64,000 bases of DNA, taken from assembly GCA_033961575.1 (NCBI GenBank), contig CM066738.1, positions 101,767,478-101,831,477 on the forward strand, written 5' to 3'. Positions 34,378-46,104 of this stretch are shown here, piece by piece. Every line of letters begins with the position of its first letter. The stretch's first letter is position 1. The notes below the pieces were generated by a model. That model searched no databases. It had not been told where the DNA came from and saw only the letters and a list, made by a program, of their open reading frames with translations. The stretch is from Aselliscus stoliczkanus (Eukaryota; Chordata; Mammalia; Chiroptera; Hipposideridae). The position numbers and the translations under genes were made by a program.

Positions 34378-36675
34378 GTTCCTAAAAGTAGAATTATAAG
34401 GCTTTGTTTTAATCCACTACAATTTTCTTTCTTTAGGAAGAGTTTATGGGAAGAAATATAATATTATTGACAATAAGATTATAATATAAAATTGGTTCCT
34501 ATAGTGTGTCATTATAATAGTAGTGTTAAAGATAATTCTTCCATTCAGAAAGTACTTACTGAGGGGTCCACTCTCTGACGGCCACTGTATTAGGTGATGA
34601 AAATCAAAGCCAGGCTTAATCTCTGCTTTCATAGCGGTGATGGCCTCATGACAGAAGCAGCACTACTTTGAACATGGTACTTGTGACTGTTACCAAGATG
34701 AGATTCCTGCGGTTATGAGTACTGCACATTCACAGATCATCCCAGCAAAGTTTCCCTGAGAAAGTGATGCTGCAGCTGAGCTCTAAAGGATGAGAAGGAA
34801 TGAGCTAAACAGCTTTCAAGGCATGGAGAACAGCGGCATAGAGCAAACAGCACTGAAAGTAGGTCATGTGGCTGAGATAATAAAGGGAGTCATGGTGTCA
34901 TCTGAGGCCGGGTAACTCCTTTTAAAAGAATATTAGAGTGTTAAGAGTTTGGGAGTGAAAAGTCTCTATATGAACTGAGGCAATTGACTGCATGTTCTGC
35001 AGGTTACGATGGGAACACTAAGTACATAAACGAGTGATATATTAGATGTGCTCGCTTTAAAATTGGCTCCTTCTCTGCCGAACAATTACATTAAGTGTTT
35101 GCACTGATGTCTGCAAGATCTATTTGATTCATTGAGTCAAATAATTAATGCTTTTGGTACAGAAGCACAGTGGTCGCTTGTGCCATGCAGTGACATATGA
35201 TATATGATAGCCATCGAAAGTCTTAGAATGTCAGCAATAGAATGGGGTATAGGGATTCTCCCAGATCAATCTTTCCTTCCTCAGAGAAACCTAGGCAGAT
35301 AGAAAGGGACATTTTCATGGTTCACAGTAACTTAGTTCCAGAGCTGATATTAAAATATAAATTTCTGAATTTCGATTCCGTCGCTTTTATTTATCACACA
35401 TAAATTGCAATTACAATGTTACCTATTTTAGCTTCCTCATGTAAGGACTATTTTCCTATTTTCCCACTTCTGCACAGCCTCCAAACAAACATCACATCCA
35501 TGAAAACAGTTTCACACACTTTGGTTCTATTAATGATATTGATGACCTGCTGTCATTTTAACAGTACTGTGTATTATCGTGGCAGAAATCCAAATGGACA
35601 AAAGAGATTTTGCATATAGCTTGCTGAAATACAGAATAGATGCTTCATACAAATGGAAATCCTTTAAAACTAGCCTTAAAAGCAGCATGAATTTCCTTTT
35701 TGCTGCTGATTGTGGCAGGTAGGCCAGTTTGCTGAACAGGTGTGGGAAATGAATCATGTCTGAAAATAGAGCTTAAAGTCACTTCAGCTTTGATTCTTAA
35801 AGATCACTTGTCTTGTGTTCACACATACATCCACACATGCAAACATACAAACATTTTCCCATCATGTTTCTTTCAAATTGGTGACATGATGCAGCTTTTG
35901 GGAAGATGAACTTGAGCTGAAAACTACCCAATTAACATTGTTAATTGTTAACACTGTTAACACTGTTGTTTAAAGGGAAGATACTTAGTGCTGTACTTAG
36001 TAAGACAGTGTAGGGATTTCAAAGGTTTTATTATTTGCTTTTAGAAAGGTTAGAGATTACTTTGATTATTTCAGTTCTTTTTTTTTTGAGGGGGGAAGGG
36101 GAATATCTAAATAGTGAAATTAGACAGGATGGGAGAAGGCATTGGAAGATTTACCTGGCATAAGAATCATTTCCAGGAAAGGAAGCACTTGTGTGTTTTT
36201 CTGTTTTATTTAATTATGAGGATTGATTTTTTTATGCTGTTCATTGCAGATGCAGTATTTGGTGAGGTCACCTGCTTAACGCCTTGCTGCTCTGAGCTCT
36301 GTTTGAGAGGCCCCACTGTGTGAATTTCTTTTTTGTTTTCAGTCTTTCAGAGATGCTTGAAATTGATCCATTGAACTATAAGACCAGTAAACAATTTAAA
36401 GCAGCTCTATGTTGTTTCATGCCCACTGCACATTAAGAAGCTTTCTTCCCATTCCTCTCCGAATTTCTACTAATAACATTTATATACATTTATCTTTTTT
36501 ACTACATGATAAGAATATATCATTATCTCCCTTGAGAACAGAAACTGTGCCTCATCTATTTCCATCCTTACAGTACCGACTTATCTAGTTAAATTTCAAA
36601 GAAATGTATGATCCAAACTCCAAGAGTTGACCTAAAAACAAATGCATAGAACACACTATTTTTGAGGGTCTCTTA

Positions 36676-36678
<3 letters not shown>
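34378..36678. other. No gene recognised; weak L2 fragments
   Basis: A possible antisense L2 tail at 34545-34635 and a possible sense L2 piece at 36430-36600 are both too decayed to define. No coding signal. Confidence 0.35.
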
Positions 36679-36716
<38 letters not shown>

Positions 36717-36745
36717 GACATACACACATGCACACACACACATTG
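36679..36745. repeat. (TA)n/(CA)n compound microsatellite
   Basis: About 15 TA units followed by interrupted CACA repeats, directly readable. Confidence 0.9.
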
Positions 36746-37719
36746 CATGACAATGTGGTCACTATGCATTCTTTATAAATATATAAATACAAGTGTGTAT
36801 ATGTATGTGTGTATTCAATTTTTAGAAATAAAATATATTATTCATCAAATATTTATATTCATGTATTCATGTTGGCAAAGATATGAAGCAAAACATTTAG
36901 CTGGTGCTTAATAATTGGATCTGCTTGAATTAAAATATTATTTTATCTTTTTATTTTAACACTCATCTTCATACATTTTTGAGGCTTCTTTAAGAAATAC
37001 ATTTATTCTGTCGTCTACAGCAACATGAAGGGGTAAACTTGAGAGCAGTGATAAGAGGATAATTAGCAGAGAGTAAGAGTAAGTCACATGTAGGTAGCAG
37101 GCTTTTCTAGTGATGATTTGCTGTTGTCCAAAGATGGAATTATTAACTTATAGGTTTGAGGGGACACAGCTTTGATTTGGGGGTTGGGAGAAGGTGGTGG
37201 TAGGAGTTGTACTTTTTAGCAGGACCTAATTTTAGTAACCAAGTTATCAGTGGTTCCCTGGTCCTGGGAACAGCTATGTAGTAGCTACCCACATGTTTCC
37301 TCAAAGTTATCTCTATTAAAAATTCTTAAAGGAATGTGTCGATGTCTTCATTCTTTATTTCATCCAGCCTTTACTGAACACCAACTTTATTCCAAGCACT
37401 TCCTCCAACACTTAGAACACAAGAATGGATCAGCTAGACTTCCTCCTGTCAATGAACTCTCAGCTCAAGAACCTCTTCTTGCAGATCAAACTGTAGCTGA
37501 CATTTTTGTGCACGTGCGTGTGCACGTCTGTGCGTGCGTATGCACATTCGCATGTGTTTTCCCTGGTTTAATTTTGAGTATTCTTGTAGCATTTTTTTTC
37601 AATGCAAATATATCCTAGGGAAAAATATTTCTGCAAAGTTAATACCTCCACTCCTCTCCCCGCCTTTACCCCCAATAACTATTCCAAGTCACCATGAGGA
37701 AGCAGTCTTGGAGAACAGA
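36746..37719. other. No gene recognised
   Basis: A 122-codon plus frame (37250-37618) includes a low-complexity VHVRVHVCACV segment from a GTGC-rich patch and carries no domain. The rest is unassigned. Confidence 0.4.
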
Positions 37720-37845
37720 AGGTACTTGGGTTTTGGAGCCATGGAGACTTTGGTTGAAACCTCCCCTCTGGCCATCACTTCATGCTGTGAACTTCAAGTC
37801 TCAACCCCTGGGTTTTGCCAATGACCTGGGGATGATAAAAATTGC
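37720..37845 (+). mobile_element. MIR fragment
   Basis: The order tggagccatggagactttgg then gacctggggatgataaaaat fits a decayed sense MIR. Confidence 0.5.
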
Positions 37846-37859
37846 CTTCCAGTGATATG

Positions 37860-38084
37860 CCAACAATTTTGTTTGTTTGTTTGTTTGTTTGTTTTTTAAA
37901 AATCTTTTTAAATTAAACTTATTGGGGGTGACAATGGTTAGTAAAATTACATAGGTTTCAAGTGTACAATTCTGTAATACATCATCTATATATCACATTA
38001 TGCGCTCACCACTCAGAGTCAGTTCTCCTTCCATCACCATACATTCGACCCCTTTACCCTCTTCTACCATTCCCCCAACAATTT
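37860..38084 (-). mobile_element. Very short 5'-truncated L1 with target duplication
   Basis: About 205 bp of the 15899/29560-type L1 3' end (ttattgggggtgacaatggt; catcatctatatatcacatt) with a (TTTG)n tail. The duplication ccaacaattt is at 37860-37869 and 38075-38084. Confidence 0.85.
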
Positions 38085-38849
38085 GAGATAACTTATGTAA
38101 TGTGTTTGAGACATGGTCGGCACTTAATAGTTGCTTAGATTCATTTGAATACAATTGTAAATTAATATTATTAACACTTTGGTGTGAGATAGCCAGCCTA
38201 CCATTATGGTCAAGAGCCCTATTCTGGAGCCAGCCTGGCTTTTTAAGTTTTTAAAAATATCTCATTTAGAATTAGCTTTCAAAAAAATGCATGGTCAGGT
38301 GAATTCAGATGCCTAGGCTATACAATGTAGGCATTGAAATATTGATCTGTGAAAACTTTGATACATTTTAATATAGTATACGTTAAAAAAGTTTCACTGA
38401 ATCAATTGAATGTATCATTACCACATTAAATTTTATTTGTAAATTTTCTGAAGAAGTTATACAAATCCATGCTGTGTGCACATCACAGCCTACAAAGTCC
38501 ATTGTATTTGAATAATTATCTTTGTGAACAGAATTAATTGTCCTTTTTTTCATTTATGCTAAATTAATATTTGCAAGTTAGGCTTCTGTGTGTCAAAAGC
38601 TTTGTGAAGTGCAAACATTGATTCACTTCATCAGGTTGGAGAAAAAAATGCCTCAGAGATGGAGAGCTTCCACATAAATATAGTTTGTAGGTAATTAAAC
38701 CTCTTTAATATTTGCATTTTTGCATTTCTGTAATTATGAATAAGGGTAAGAATTTTTTAGAAAAACAACACTATGACAAATTCAATACATTCAAAAAAGT
38801 TTTAAACTGCAATACAGTGAAAATCTTCACTCACACTATACAGCTCAAG
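38085..38849. other. No gene recognised; small MIR-like piece
   Basis: About 38185-38245 (caagagccctattctggagc) resembles the start of a sense MIR. The remainder is unassigned. Confidence 0.4.
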
Positions 38850-39273
38850 AAATAAAACATTACCAATTACCTGAAACTCTGCCCATTTTTTTCTCCATCA
38901 TGTTGTTCCCCCCTTTCACTGTCCAAAATTTGGAGTTTATCATGCCATATATTCTTTCTTAAATATACTTTTACTTCATGTTTGCATTCGTGATACACGC
39001 AGCCTGAATTTGCATGTTTTTAAATTATATAAATAATATGATATTTCATTTACCCTTATGCTATGTTTTCCAGTTCAATATTAATTTTGTGAGATTCATC
39101 TATGTTGATACATATAACTCTAGTTCACTTATTTGCACTGTTATTATAAGTTTGCCATTATTCAGTTGATGGACAATTAGGTTCTTTTCAGATTTTTTTT
39201 TTTTTAGGTGCCAAAATTGCTGCTATAAACATACTTTGCTTTTCTCTTGTACACATGTATGAGTTTTGTTAGT

Positions 39274-39378
39274 ATATATATATATATAATTTCTGGGGCA
39301 TGGGATATATATATATATATATATATATTTATGTGTATATATATATATATTTATGTATTTATATGTATATATGTCTTC
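39274..39378. repeat. Interrupted (TA)n microsatellite
   Basis: TATATA blocks at 39274-39288, 39306-39328 and 39337-39372 inside the old L1. They generate spurious IYIYIY frames. Confidence 0.9.
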
Positions 39379-39634
39379 AACTTCATGAGACATTGCAAAA
39401 CTGCTCACCATTATGGTTGTATCAATTTACATTTGCCAGCATTGTATGATAATTCCCTTTGTCTCCAGATCCTTACTAATTCATGATTTTGTATGACTTG
39501 TGTGTATACAGTAGGATCAATTAGTGGTTTAATTTGTATTTCTCAGATTGCTGATGACTTTAAAACATTTTTACTAGTTTTTATCAGTCATTTGCAATTT
39601 TTCTTCTGTGAATGGCTTTGTTTTTCAAATTCTT

Positions 39635-40138
39635 TGTGAGGGCTAATTTTATGTGTCAACTTGACCCAGCTAAGAGATGCCCAGAGAGCTGGTAAACATG
39701 ACTTCTGGGTATGTCTGTGAGTGTGTTTGTGGAAGAGATTAGCATTTGAATTGGGGAACTGTATAAAAGCCAACCCCTCCCAGTGTGTGTGTGGTCATCA
39801 CCCAATCATTTGAGGGCCCTGAAAAACCAAAAGGCAGATTCAGGCTGAAGTCACTCTTGAGCTGAGCTCTCCATTTTTTCTGCCCTCAGGCATCTGCAGT
39901 CCTGATTCTTGGGATTTGAGACTCCCTATTGGGACTTACACCATTAAGCCTGATTCTCAGGCCTTTGAACTCAGGCTGAATTATATCACTAGTTTTCCTG
40001 GTTCTCCAGCTTACGGATGGCATATAGACTTCTTGGCCTCCATAACCAGGTGAGCCAATTCCTATAATAAATCTCCTCTTATACATAAATCTACATCCAA
40101 TCTGTTGGTTCTGTTTCTCTGGAAAACCCTAGTATGCT
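39635..40138 (+). mobile_element. Solo LTR, probably ERVL-related
   Basis: Begins tgtgagggctaattttatgt. The middle runs through agattagcatttgaattggg and gagccaattcctataataaa (LTR polyadenylation signal AATAAA near 40065), and it ends ctctggaaaaccctagta. No retroviral internal sequence. Family name not certain. Confidence 0.65.
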
Positions 40139-40185
40139 CTTCTATTGCTTTCCCTCTCTTTTTATTGATATGCAGGAGTCCTTTA

Positions 40186-40257
40186 TATATTTTGAATTTC
40201 TATATCTATCTATCATCTATCTATCATCTATCATCTATCTATCTATCTATCATCTAT
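40186..40257. repeat. (ATCT)n microsatellite
   Basis: Tandem tctatc/atctatct units, directly readable. Confidence 0.92.
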
Positions 40258-40327
40258 AATTGTTGATTATACTTTTTATTCTTTTATGAACAGAAGGTTG
40301 AATTTTTATACAGTCAAATTTATCAAT

Positions 40328-40503
40328 TTAAAAAAAAATTAATTAATTAATTAATTAATTAATTTTTTTTTAGTGAGCCATCCTGCCACCTGTTGGCAGC
40401 TCAACGGCCACTCAGCTCAGGCTGGGCATCGAACCGCCATTGCTCAGAGCTCAGCTCACACTCTTGAGCAAGCTCTTAACCAACTGAGCCATTCGGCTGG
40501 CCC
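40328..40503 (-). mobile_element. SINE form B with (ATTA)n tail
   Basis: The body ccatcctgccacctgttggc through gagccattcggctggccc, with an (AATT)n tail at 40338-40366. Inserted in the old L1. Confidence 0.87.
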
Positions 40504-40945
40504 TAATGTTTTCTTTTTTTTAATTGTGCTTTTTCTATCTTATTTGTGAACAGTTTTACTTCCAGATATTATGAAGTATTCATCTGTGTTTCCTTTTAAG
40601 AATAAACACATTGCCTTTTGTATCTAGATCTTTAATCCAATAGGAATGGATTTTTGTGTATAGTGTGAGATAGGAATACAGCTTTACATTTTTTCCCGTG
40701 TTGTTACCCTGTTATCCTAGTATCATTTATTGAATAATCCACCTTTTCATTACTAATCTTTGATGCTACCGCCGTCACACATCAAGCCTCCATAGAGACA
40801 TGGGCTCGTCTCTAGTCTCTCTTCTATACTATTGGCCTATTTGTTCATGTATAATACAACATTATCTTAGCTTTATAATATTCTTTTCATGGTAGGAGCA
40901 AGCCTCTGTATTCTTCCTCTTCAAAAATGCTTTGGAGCTAGGATA

Positions 40946-41644
40946 AGAATAAGTTTTATGTCATTCATTAGTCTTCATTTTATACACAATTAAAAGAAAA
41001 AAGCAAAGGATGTATCTAATGTTAGAGACACTTGTTAGAATCCATGGTTAGCCAAGAGATCCCATTTCCAGGAATTTGAAAGCTTCATAGAGTTTCACAG
41101 AAACAACAAGCAGTTGGAGGTAACGTGTTTGATCAAGGAGCTGGAGAGAGAAGGTTTATCGTGTTCTCCTTCTGAGCATCTCTGATTTCTGTCCTAAGTA
41201 TTAGTTGTTTACCTACCCTGTGTGTTCCATTCGTATTTTTCCACTATTGGGACCCTTTTGCTCACTGTAAGCCAGAATCAATTTCTTCCATCTTAACTCA
41301 AGAAGTATGCTGAATATGCCCAAGCAAAATTTATTGAAGATGATGGAAATGGGGAACTGTTTTGTTAACCCTTCTTGCCGTGGAATTCATTTAGAAAATT
41401 TTCAAGTGGGAATGATTAATGACAAGTATGTCATCAAAATACTTCTTTGTAAATGAAGAATGATTTCTGCTATGAGGTTTTTCATTTGAACATCTTTTAG
41501 TAGGGCTTTGGGAGTCAGTCGAGTAGGCCTTGCATGGAGCGATAGGCACTAGTGATTTACTAGTTAGTTTCTTCTTGCGAGACTGTAGGGAAAGAAGTCA
41601 CTCCATGGATAGGATGATGTGTTTGTCATCTGTCGTCTCTGTCA
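40946..41644. other. No gene recognised
   Basis: Unassigned sequence. Confidence 0.4.
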
Positions 41645-41819
41645 GTCCTTCACTTTTTGTTTTTTTTTCAGCTGAGCCATCCTGCCACCTGTTGGCAGCT
41701 CAGCAACAGCTCAGCTCTGGCCAGAAATCAAACTTGTGACTCTGTTGCTCAGAGCTCACACTCTTGAGCGAGCTCTTAGACAACCGAGCCACTGGCCCGG
41801 CCCTTTGTCCTTCACTTTT
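41645..41819 (-). mobile_element. SINE form B with 13-bp target duplication
   Basis: The duplication gtccttcactttt is perfect at 41645-41657 and 41807-41819. The body carries several substitutions relative to the other B copies (ctggccagaaatcaaacttg). Confidence 0.9.
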
Positions 41820-43719
41820 CCTTCCGCTCTCTTTTCTCAGTTGGAGTGTTGATAAGTTTTTGAGCCACGGCCTAGGAACCACCTTGCATGCTTCTACAAT
41901 GAGCCAGAGAGCTGGGTGAGAAGTTGGACTAAGGACTGCAATATTATTTTAATGCTCTTGAAATGGAACCCTTTTTTGGCCTATATATTTGTTATAATTT
42001 TTATATATTCAACTGTAACTGAGTTTCAGAAATGCGATAGGTATAAAAGCTCATATTTTGTCCAAAAAAAACATAACTTTTTCCTTGATTTATGTGGACC
42101 TTTAGATAGCTATTTCTAGGCTGAGTCATTTTTACTAGGCATCATTTATAAAACTGGAAAAACACTAAATATTACTTCTTTTTTGTTGCTCTTACATTTT
42201 CTTCCTTTATAAGGTCTATATAGTTAACTATTAAATTGCTTTAAAAAGTGATCTATGTAATGTCATTTTAGAATTAGATTTTTTTTTTCAGTAAGGTTAA
42301 TGGAAAAAATTTTAACAAACACCAGTTATATTTTTTAAATAAGTACATACACCTTGGCTAAGATATATCTTTGAAATTGTCCATTGATATCTGCTCACCA
42401 AGGTAGCCTTAATTTTACCTTTATTTGACAAAATTTTAGACAGGTTTCTTCTTGACTATAAGCCTCTGCCCTCTCTTTTCTTAGAGCTTTATTTAAGAAA
42501 CTTGTAGTCATAAATTCTTTCCCTGCTCCCTTTTAAATGAATAAATCTTAAAAACCTCTTGCCAAGGAATGTCTTTCTCAGGGACCTGGGAACCATTATT
42601 TTGAAATGTAATCTTGCCTCTGCTCCTTGTTGTAAAACCATGAAGATAAACAAAAGTTAACTTTTCCTTTGTTGCCTGGATCTCTCACCTTTTCAAGAAA
42701 CAGCTGCTCAAAGAACCCCCAGTACACATAGGCTGCAAAAATTCCCTCTGTTGAGAATGAACAAAATAAGAAATTGAAGAAGATATTCATTTTTTTAGTC
42801 TTTCAACTCACAAAGCCAAGATAATTTAATTTCAGATTTTATATTCTTTGGGTTTACGTGTCCTTGGACTTTAATTTGCAAACAGATTTAATGTTCAGAT
42901 TTTATTTTTTCCATGGGAATTTGATAGAATGGGATTCATATCTCAATTTGGGACATCCTTGGTTCGTTGTCTTGTACTTTGTGAGGTATCTTTGCATTAC
43001 CATTTTTATTTCATTGCAGAAATTCTGATGAGCATTGGACAATGCGGTTGGAAATATAATTTGGGATAAGAAATACGACAGAGACAGTGTAGAGTTGGGA
43101 AAGAAACTCCTGAATTGATTTAGTTGGTATACATTTCAGAGCATGGGAGTAAAATTACTCTGCCCACCAGTGGTCTCTCAGGTGGATTCCCAATGGCACA
43201 GGGGTTGGTACTGGAAGGGCAGCCTCATGATGGTGAGCTTGTGACCACCCTGATAGGCTGCTGACTTCTTGCCCAACAGCATGACTCACACGCTTGCTTA
43301 ACCATAGGCTAACGGTTAAACTCAATGCATTCAGTGAACCAAAAGGAAGGTGGGATGGAGAGGGATATATTTTCCTTTCTCTTGTTCCAGCCCCTTTCTG
43401 GCTTTTCTCTATCCATCACTACTCACCAGAGGAAAAGGAGTAAATTATATTGTTGGCACAAGGAACCTGGCTCAGACTCTTTCTGCCTTCCTTTTACAAT
43501 CTTTCTCTGGAGGAGAACAAGTGTTTTGGTTTGCCCTTCCCTATGCTGGAAGCTCCACTTAGGCCCTGTGGTTGACCAGTGTTTCCCCTGACTGGATGGG
43601 TACATATGGGAACCAGTATCAGGAAGCCCACTGTTGTCCTTACTGTCCCCAAATGAGTTCTAATCACCAAAAATACTGATCTTTTGGTCCCTATGTTCCT
43701 GACTCCCTGGCCTCATGAT
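41820..43719. other. No gene recognised
   Basis: Short frames only, including 70-88 codons in a more GC-rich patch at 43325-43605 that is open on both strands. No family signal. Confidence 0.4.
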
Positions 43720-43791
43720 TGGTTAATTACCTCTTGCTTGGATTACTGCTACTTCGTTTCTTGCCATCACTGTATTCTCAACACAGTAGCA

Positions 43792-43799
43792 TGAGAAAT

Positions 43800-43863
<64 letters not shown>

Positions 43864-44159
43864 TTTATTTTTTTTTTTTTTTTTTAATCTGAGCCATCCT
43901 GCCACCTGTTGGCAGCTCAACGGCAACTCAGCTCGGGCTGGCCTTGAACAGCTGTTGCTCAGAGCTCAGCTCGCACTCTTGAGCGAGCTCTTAACCAACT
44001 GAGCCACTCGGCCGGCCCTAAATAGACTTTTTTTTTTTTTTTTTTTTTTTTGAGAGCAGTGTCACTGGCCCTCATATGTGGGACCGAACCGGGGCCGCTG
44101 GCTTCCCAGGCCAGCGCTTAACCACCGCGCCACTTGGCCGGCCCTGAGAAATTCTTTTA
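43792..44159 (-). mobile_element. Composite of SINE form B and SINE form A inside one target duplication
   Basis: The 15-bp duplication tgagaaattctttta is perfect at 43792-43806 and 44145-44159. Between the copies lie a (TA)n tract (43807-43856), poly-T, SINE B (about 43886-44018), a short taaatagac spacer with poly-T, and SINE A (about 44052-44144). Only the outer pair of flanks matches, so B probably entered the tail of A or the pair moved as one unit. Confidence 0.85.
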
Positions 44160-44622
44160 ACTTAAGTCGGGTCAAGTAGCTTCTCTAGTTTTAATGGCTA
44201 CATTACTTGCTTAGAGTAAAAGCCAAAGTCCATACAAGGCCTAGCAGTACCTCACACACTGCACAACCATTAACCTCTGTAATCTCATTGCCCAGGCCTA
44301 TTCCCATGAGCACTTTCCTTCTCACGCTGTCTGTCCAACCTTACTACCTCCTTGCTGTTTCTTAAACACAAACTACACACGCTCCTGCTTCAGGGGCTCT
44401 GACCTCTGATCTGTCTTCCAGGAACATCATTCCCACAGCTGTTTGCAAAGTCAACTACCTCACCTCCTTGGGCTCTGAGCACCAGTGGAGCCTTCTCTGC
44501 CTGCTTTATTTAGAATGTCATTCCCTTCCCTCAGACTACCCTATCCCCACTACTTTACTTTATTTTCTTCATAGTCTTTATCATTCTCTGGCAAACTACA
44601 TATTTTGATGATTTATTTTTTA

Positions 44623-44748
44623 ACTGTTTGTTTATTTATTTATTTATTTTTTTGAGGGCAGTGTCACTGGCCCTCATATGTGGGACCCGAACTGGGGCCG
44701 CTGGCTTCCCAAGCCAGCACTTAACCACTGTACTGTTTGTTTATTTTT
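44623..44748 (-). mobile_element. SINE form A lacking its first bases, with target duplication
   Basis: The element ends at ...cttaaccactg, so the usual ~15 bp ggccggcc head start is missing. The flanks actgtttgtttatttat (from 44623) and actgtttgtttattttt (from 44732) still form a target duplication, so the truncation occurred at insertion. Confidence 0.85.
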
Positions 44749-44850
44749 AAGTAGAAGGTAAACTCGGTGAAGGCAGGAGTATTGTCTGTGTGGTTCATTG
44801 GTGTACCTCTAGTGCATAAAATGGGCTCAACAAAAACATATATCCATTAA

Positions 44851-45958
44851 GTGAAAAAAACACTCCAGTAGTTTCTTTTTATGGAGAAAATGACATCAAG
44901 AGAGTCCACTTGCTGAGAAGGGAGTCAAGTAGGTAAACTCAGATATCAAATATGCATCACTCCTTGATCAGAAATGATGCTCTAGCCAACAATGTATCCA
45001 AATAGAAGTTGACTTGTCGAGACCCTAAAAGTTGTAGATAACGGAATAATTACGACTAAAAACTGAAGCTGCAGGAAGCCCAGACACTAAGCATTTTTTC
45101 AGCACTGTACAGTAATGCTGTTCCTAAAAGCAGCCCCGAGGCACTGAGTGACTCGAAAGATTTTCATGAATATTTCAAGCGATAAAAGAAAATGATCAGA
45201 AATGCTTTGGGCCTAAATGCAGTTTCATTTGTTTTAATTCCTTGAGAATTGGTAATCCTCTTAGGGTTTGTAATGTAAATCTTAGTGAGTAGGACATTCA
45301 GGTAACACTTTATTCATACATTCAAACTTATTTAGCACGCCCAATAAATACCAACTCTTAGGTCTGACAGTGGTGGTTCAGAGGCGGATAGGTATGATCC
45401 CTGCCCGTGAGGGGTGAGCAGCCTGTAAATAAGAAAGTTACCGTGTTTTACTTATCTCATACTCTCTGCTGGAGACTGGTGCTCTTGTGTGCCTGTCAAA
45501 AAGACTCTTGAATTTAGGAAAAGTGTGTGTTAAAGTGAATTATCTTTCTCAAGATTACCTCTTCTTCATTGAGAATACTCTCAGTTAAAAAAAATGACTA
45601 TTTCTAAATATACATCCTCTCTGTATTTACATGTGTTTTCTGCAACTGTGGCTTTTCATCTTTTATATCCACTTACTCCTTACGTCCAAACATAATTTCC
45701 TTGCTGGGGAACAGTGGCCCCAATTAGCATAGGTCACGTTACCTCTCGCATGAAACAGCATGCTGATGAGAGAATTTATCTGACAATTTTCCTCCCAATT
45801 TTGTGTTGATCATATCGTCATAATTGCATTCATTTCCTTTGTTAAATCAATTTAAGTCTGCATTTTTCCTTCTTTATTATCAGCCTCTGGAGATATTGAT
45901 TTTACCTGTGATACAACAGAACTGAAAAAAAGAATTGTGGCTGACGTTCTTGCTCTGG
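44851..45958. other. No gene recognised; L2 tail at about 45300-45440
   Basis: The run tttattcatacattcaaact, then ggtatgatccctgcccgtga, fits an antisense L2 3' end. The rest is unassigned. Confidence 0.45.
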
Positions 45959-46104
45959 CTAAAGGCAATGTTTTTTGTTTGTTTGTTTGTTTTTTGAGGG
46001 CAGTGTCACTGGCCCTCACATGTGGGACCCGAACCGGGGCCGCTGGTTTCCCAAGCCAGCGCTTAACCACTGTGCCACTCGGCCGGCCCTAAAGGCAATG
46101 TTTT
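45959..46104 (-). mobile_element. SINE form A with perfect 16-bp target duplication
   Basis: ctaaaggcaatgtttt is identical at 45959-45974 and 46089-46104. The copy is close to the apparent consensus (gaaccggggccgctgg retains its CpGs), so it is one of the youngest insertions here. Confidence 0.93.

Larger units (their letters stand above)
38850..40945 (-). mobile_element. Old antisense L1, split by an LTR and a SINE
   Basis: Three pieces run in order: 38850-39634 (tgccattattcagttgatgg; caccattatggttgtatcaa), 40140-40324 (ttgatatgcaggagtccttt) and 40505-40945 (gttatcctagtatcatttat). They read as one L1M-type ORF2 end once the inserts are removed. Frames are destroyed. Confidence 0.72.
43720..44850 (+). 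mobile_element. L2 LINE 3' region carrying SINE insertions
   Basis: The order ggattactgctacttcgttt, aaagccaaagtccatacaag, caggggctctgacctctgat, ttatcattctctggcaaac and gtgaaggcaggagtattgtc follows the end of L2 in sense. Coding capacity is gone. Confidence 0.72.

Noticed and set aside
37250..37618. 122-codon plus-strand open frame
   Set aside because: Partly built from a GTGC-rich low-complexity patch; no family signal.
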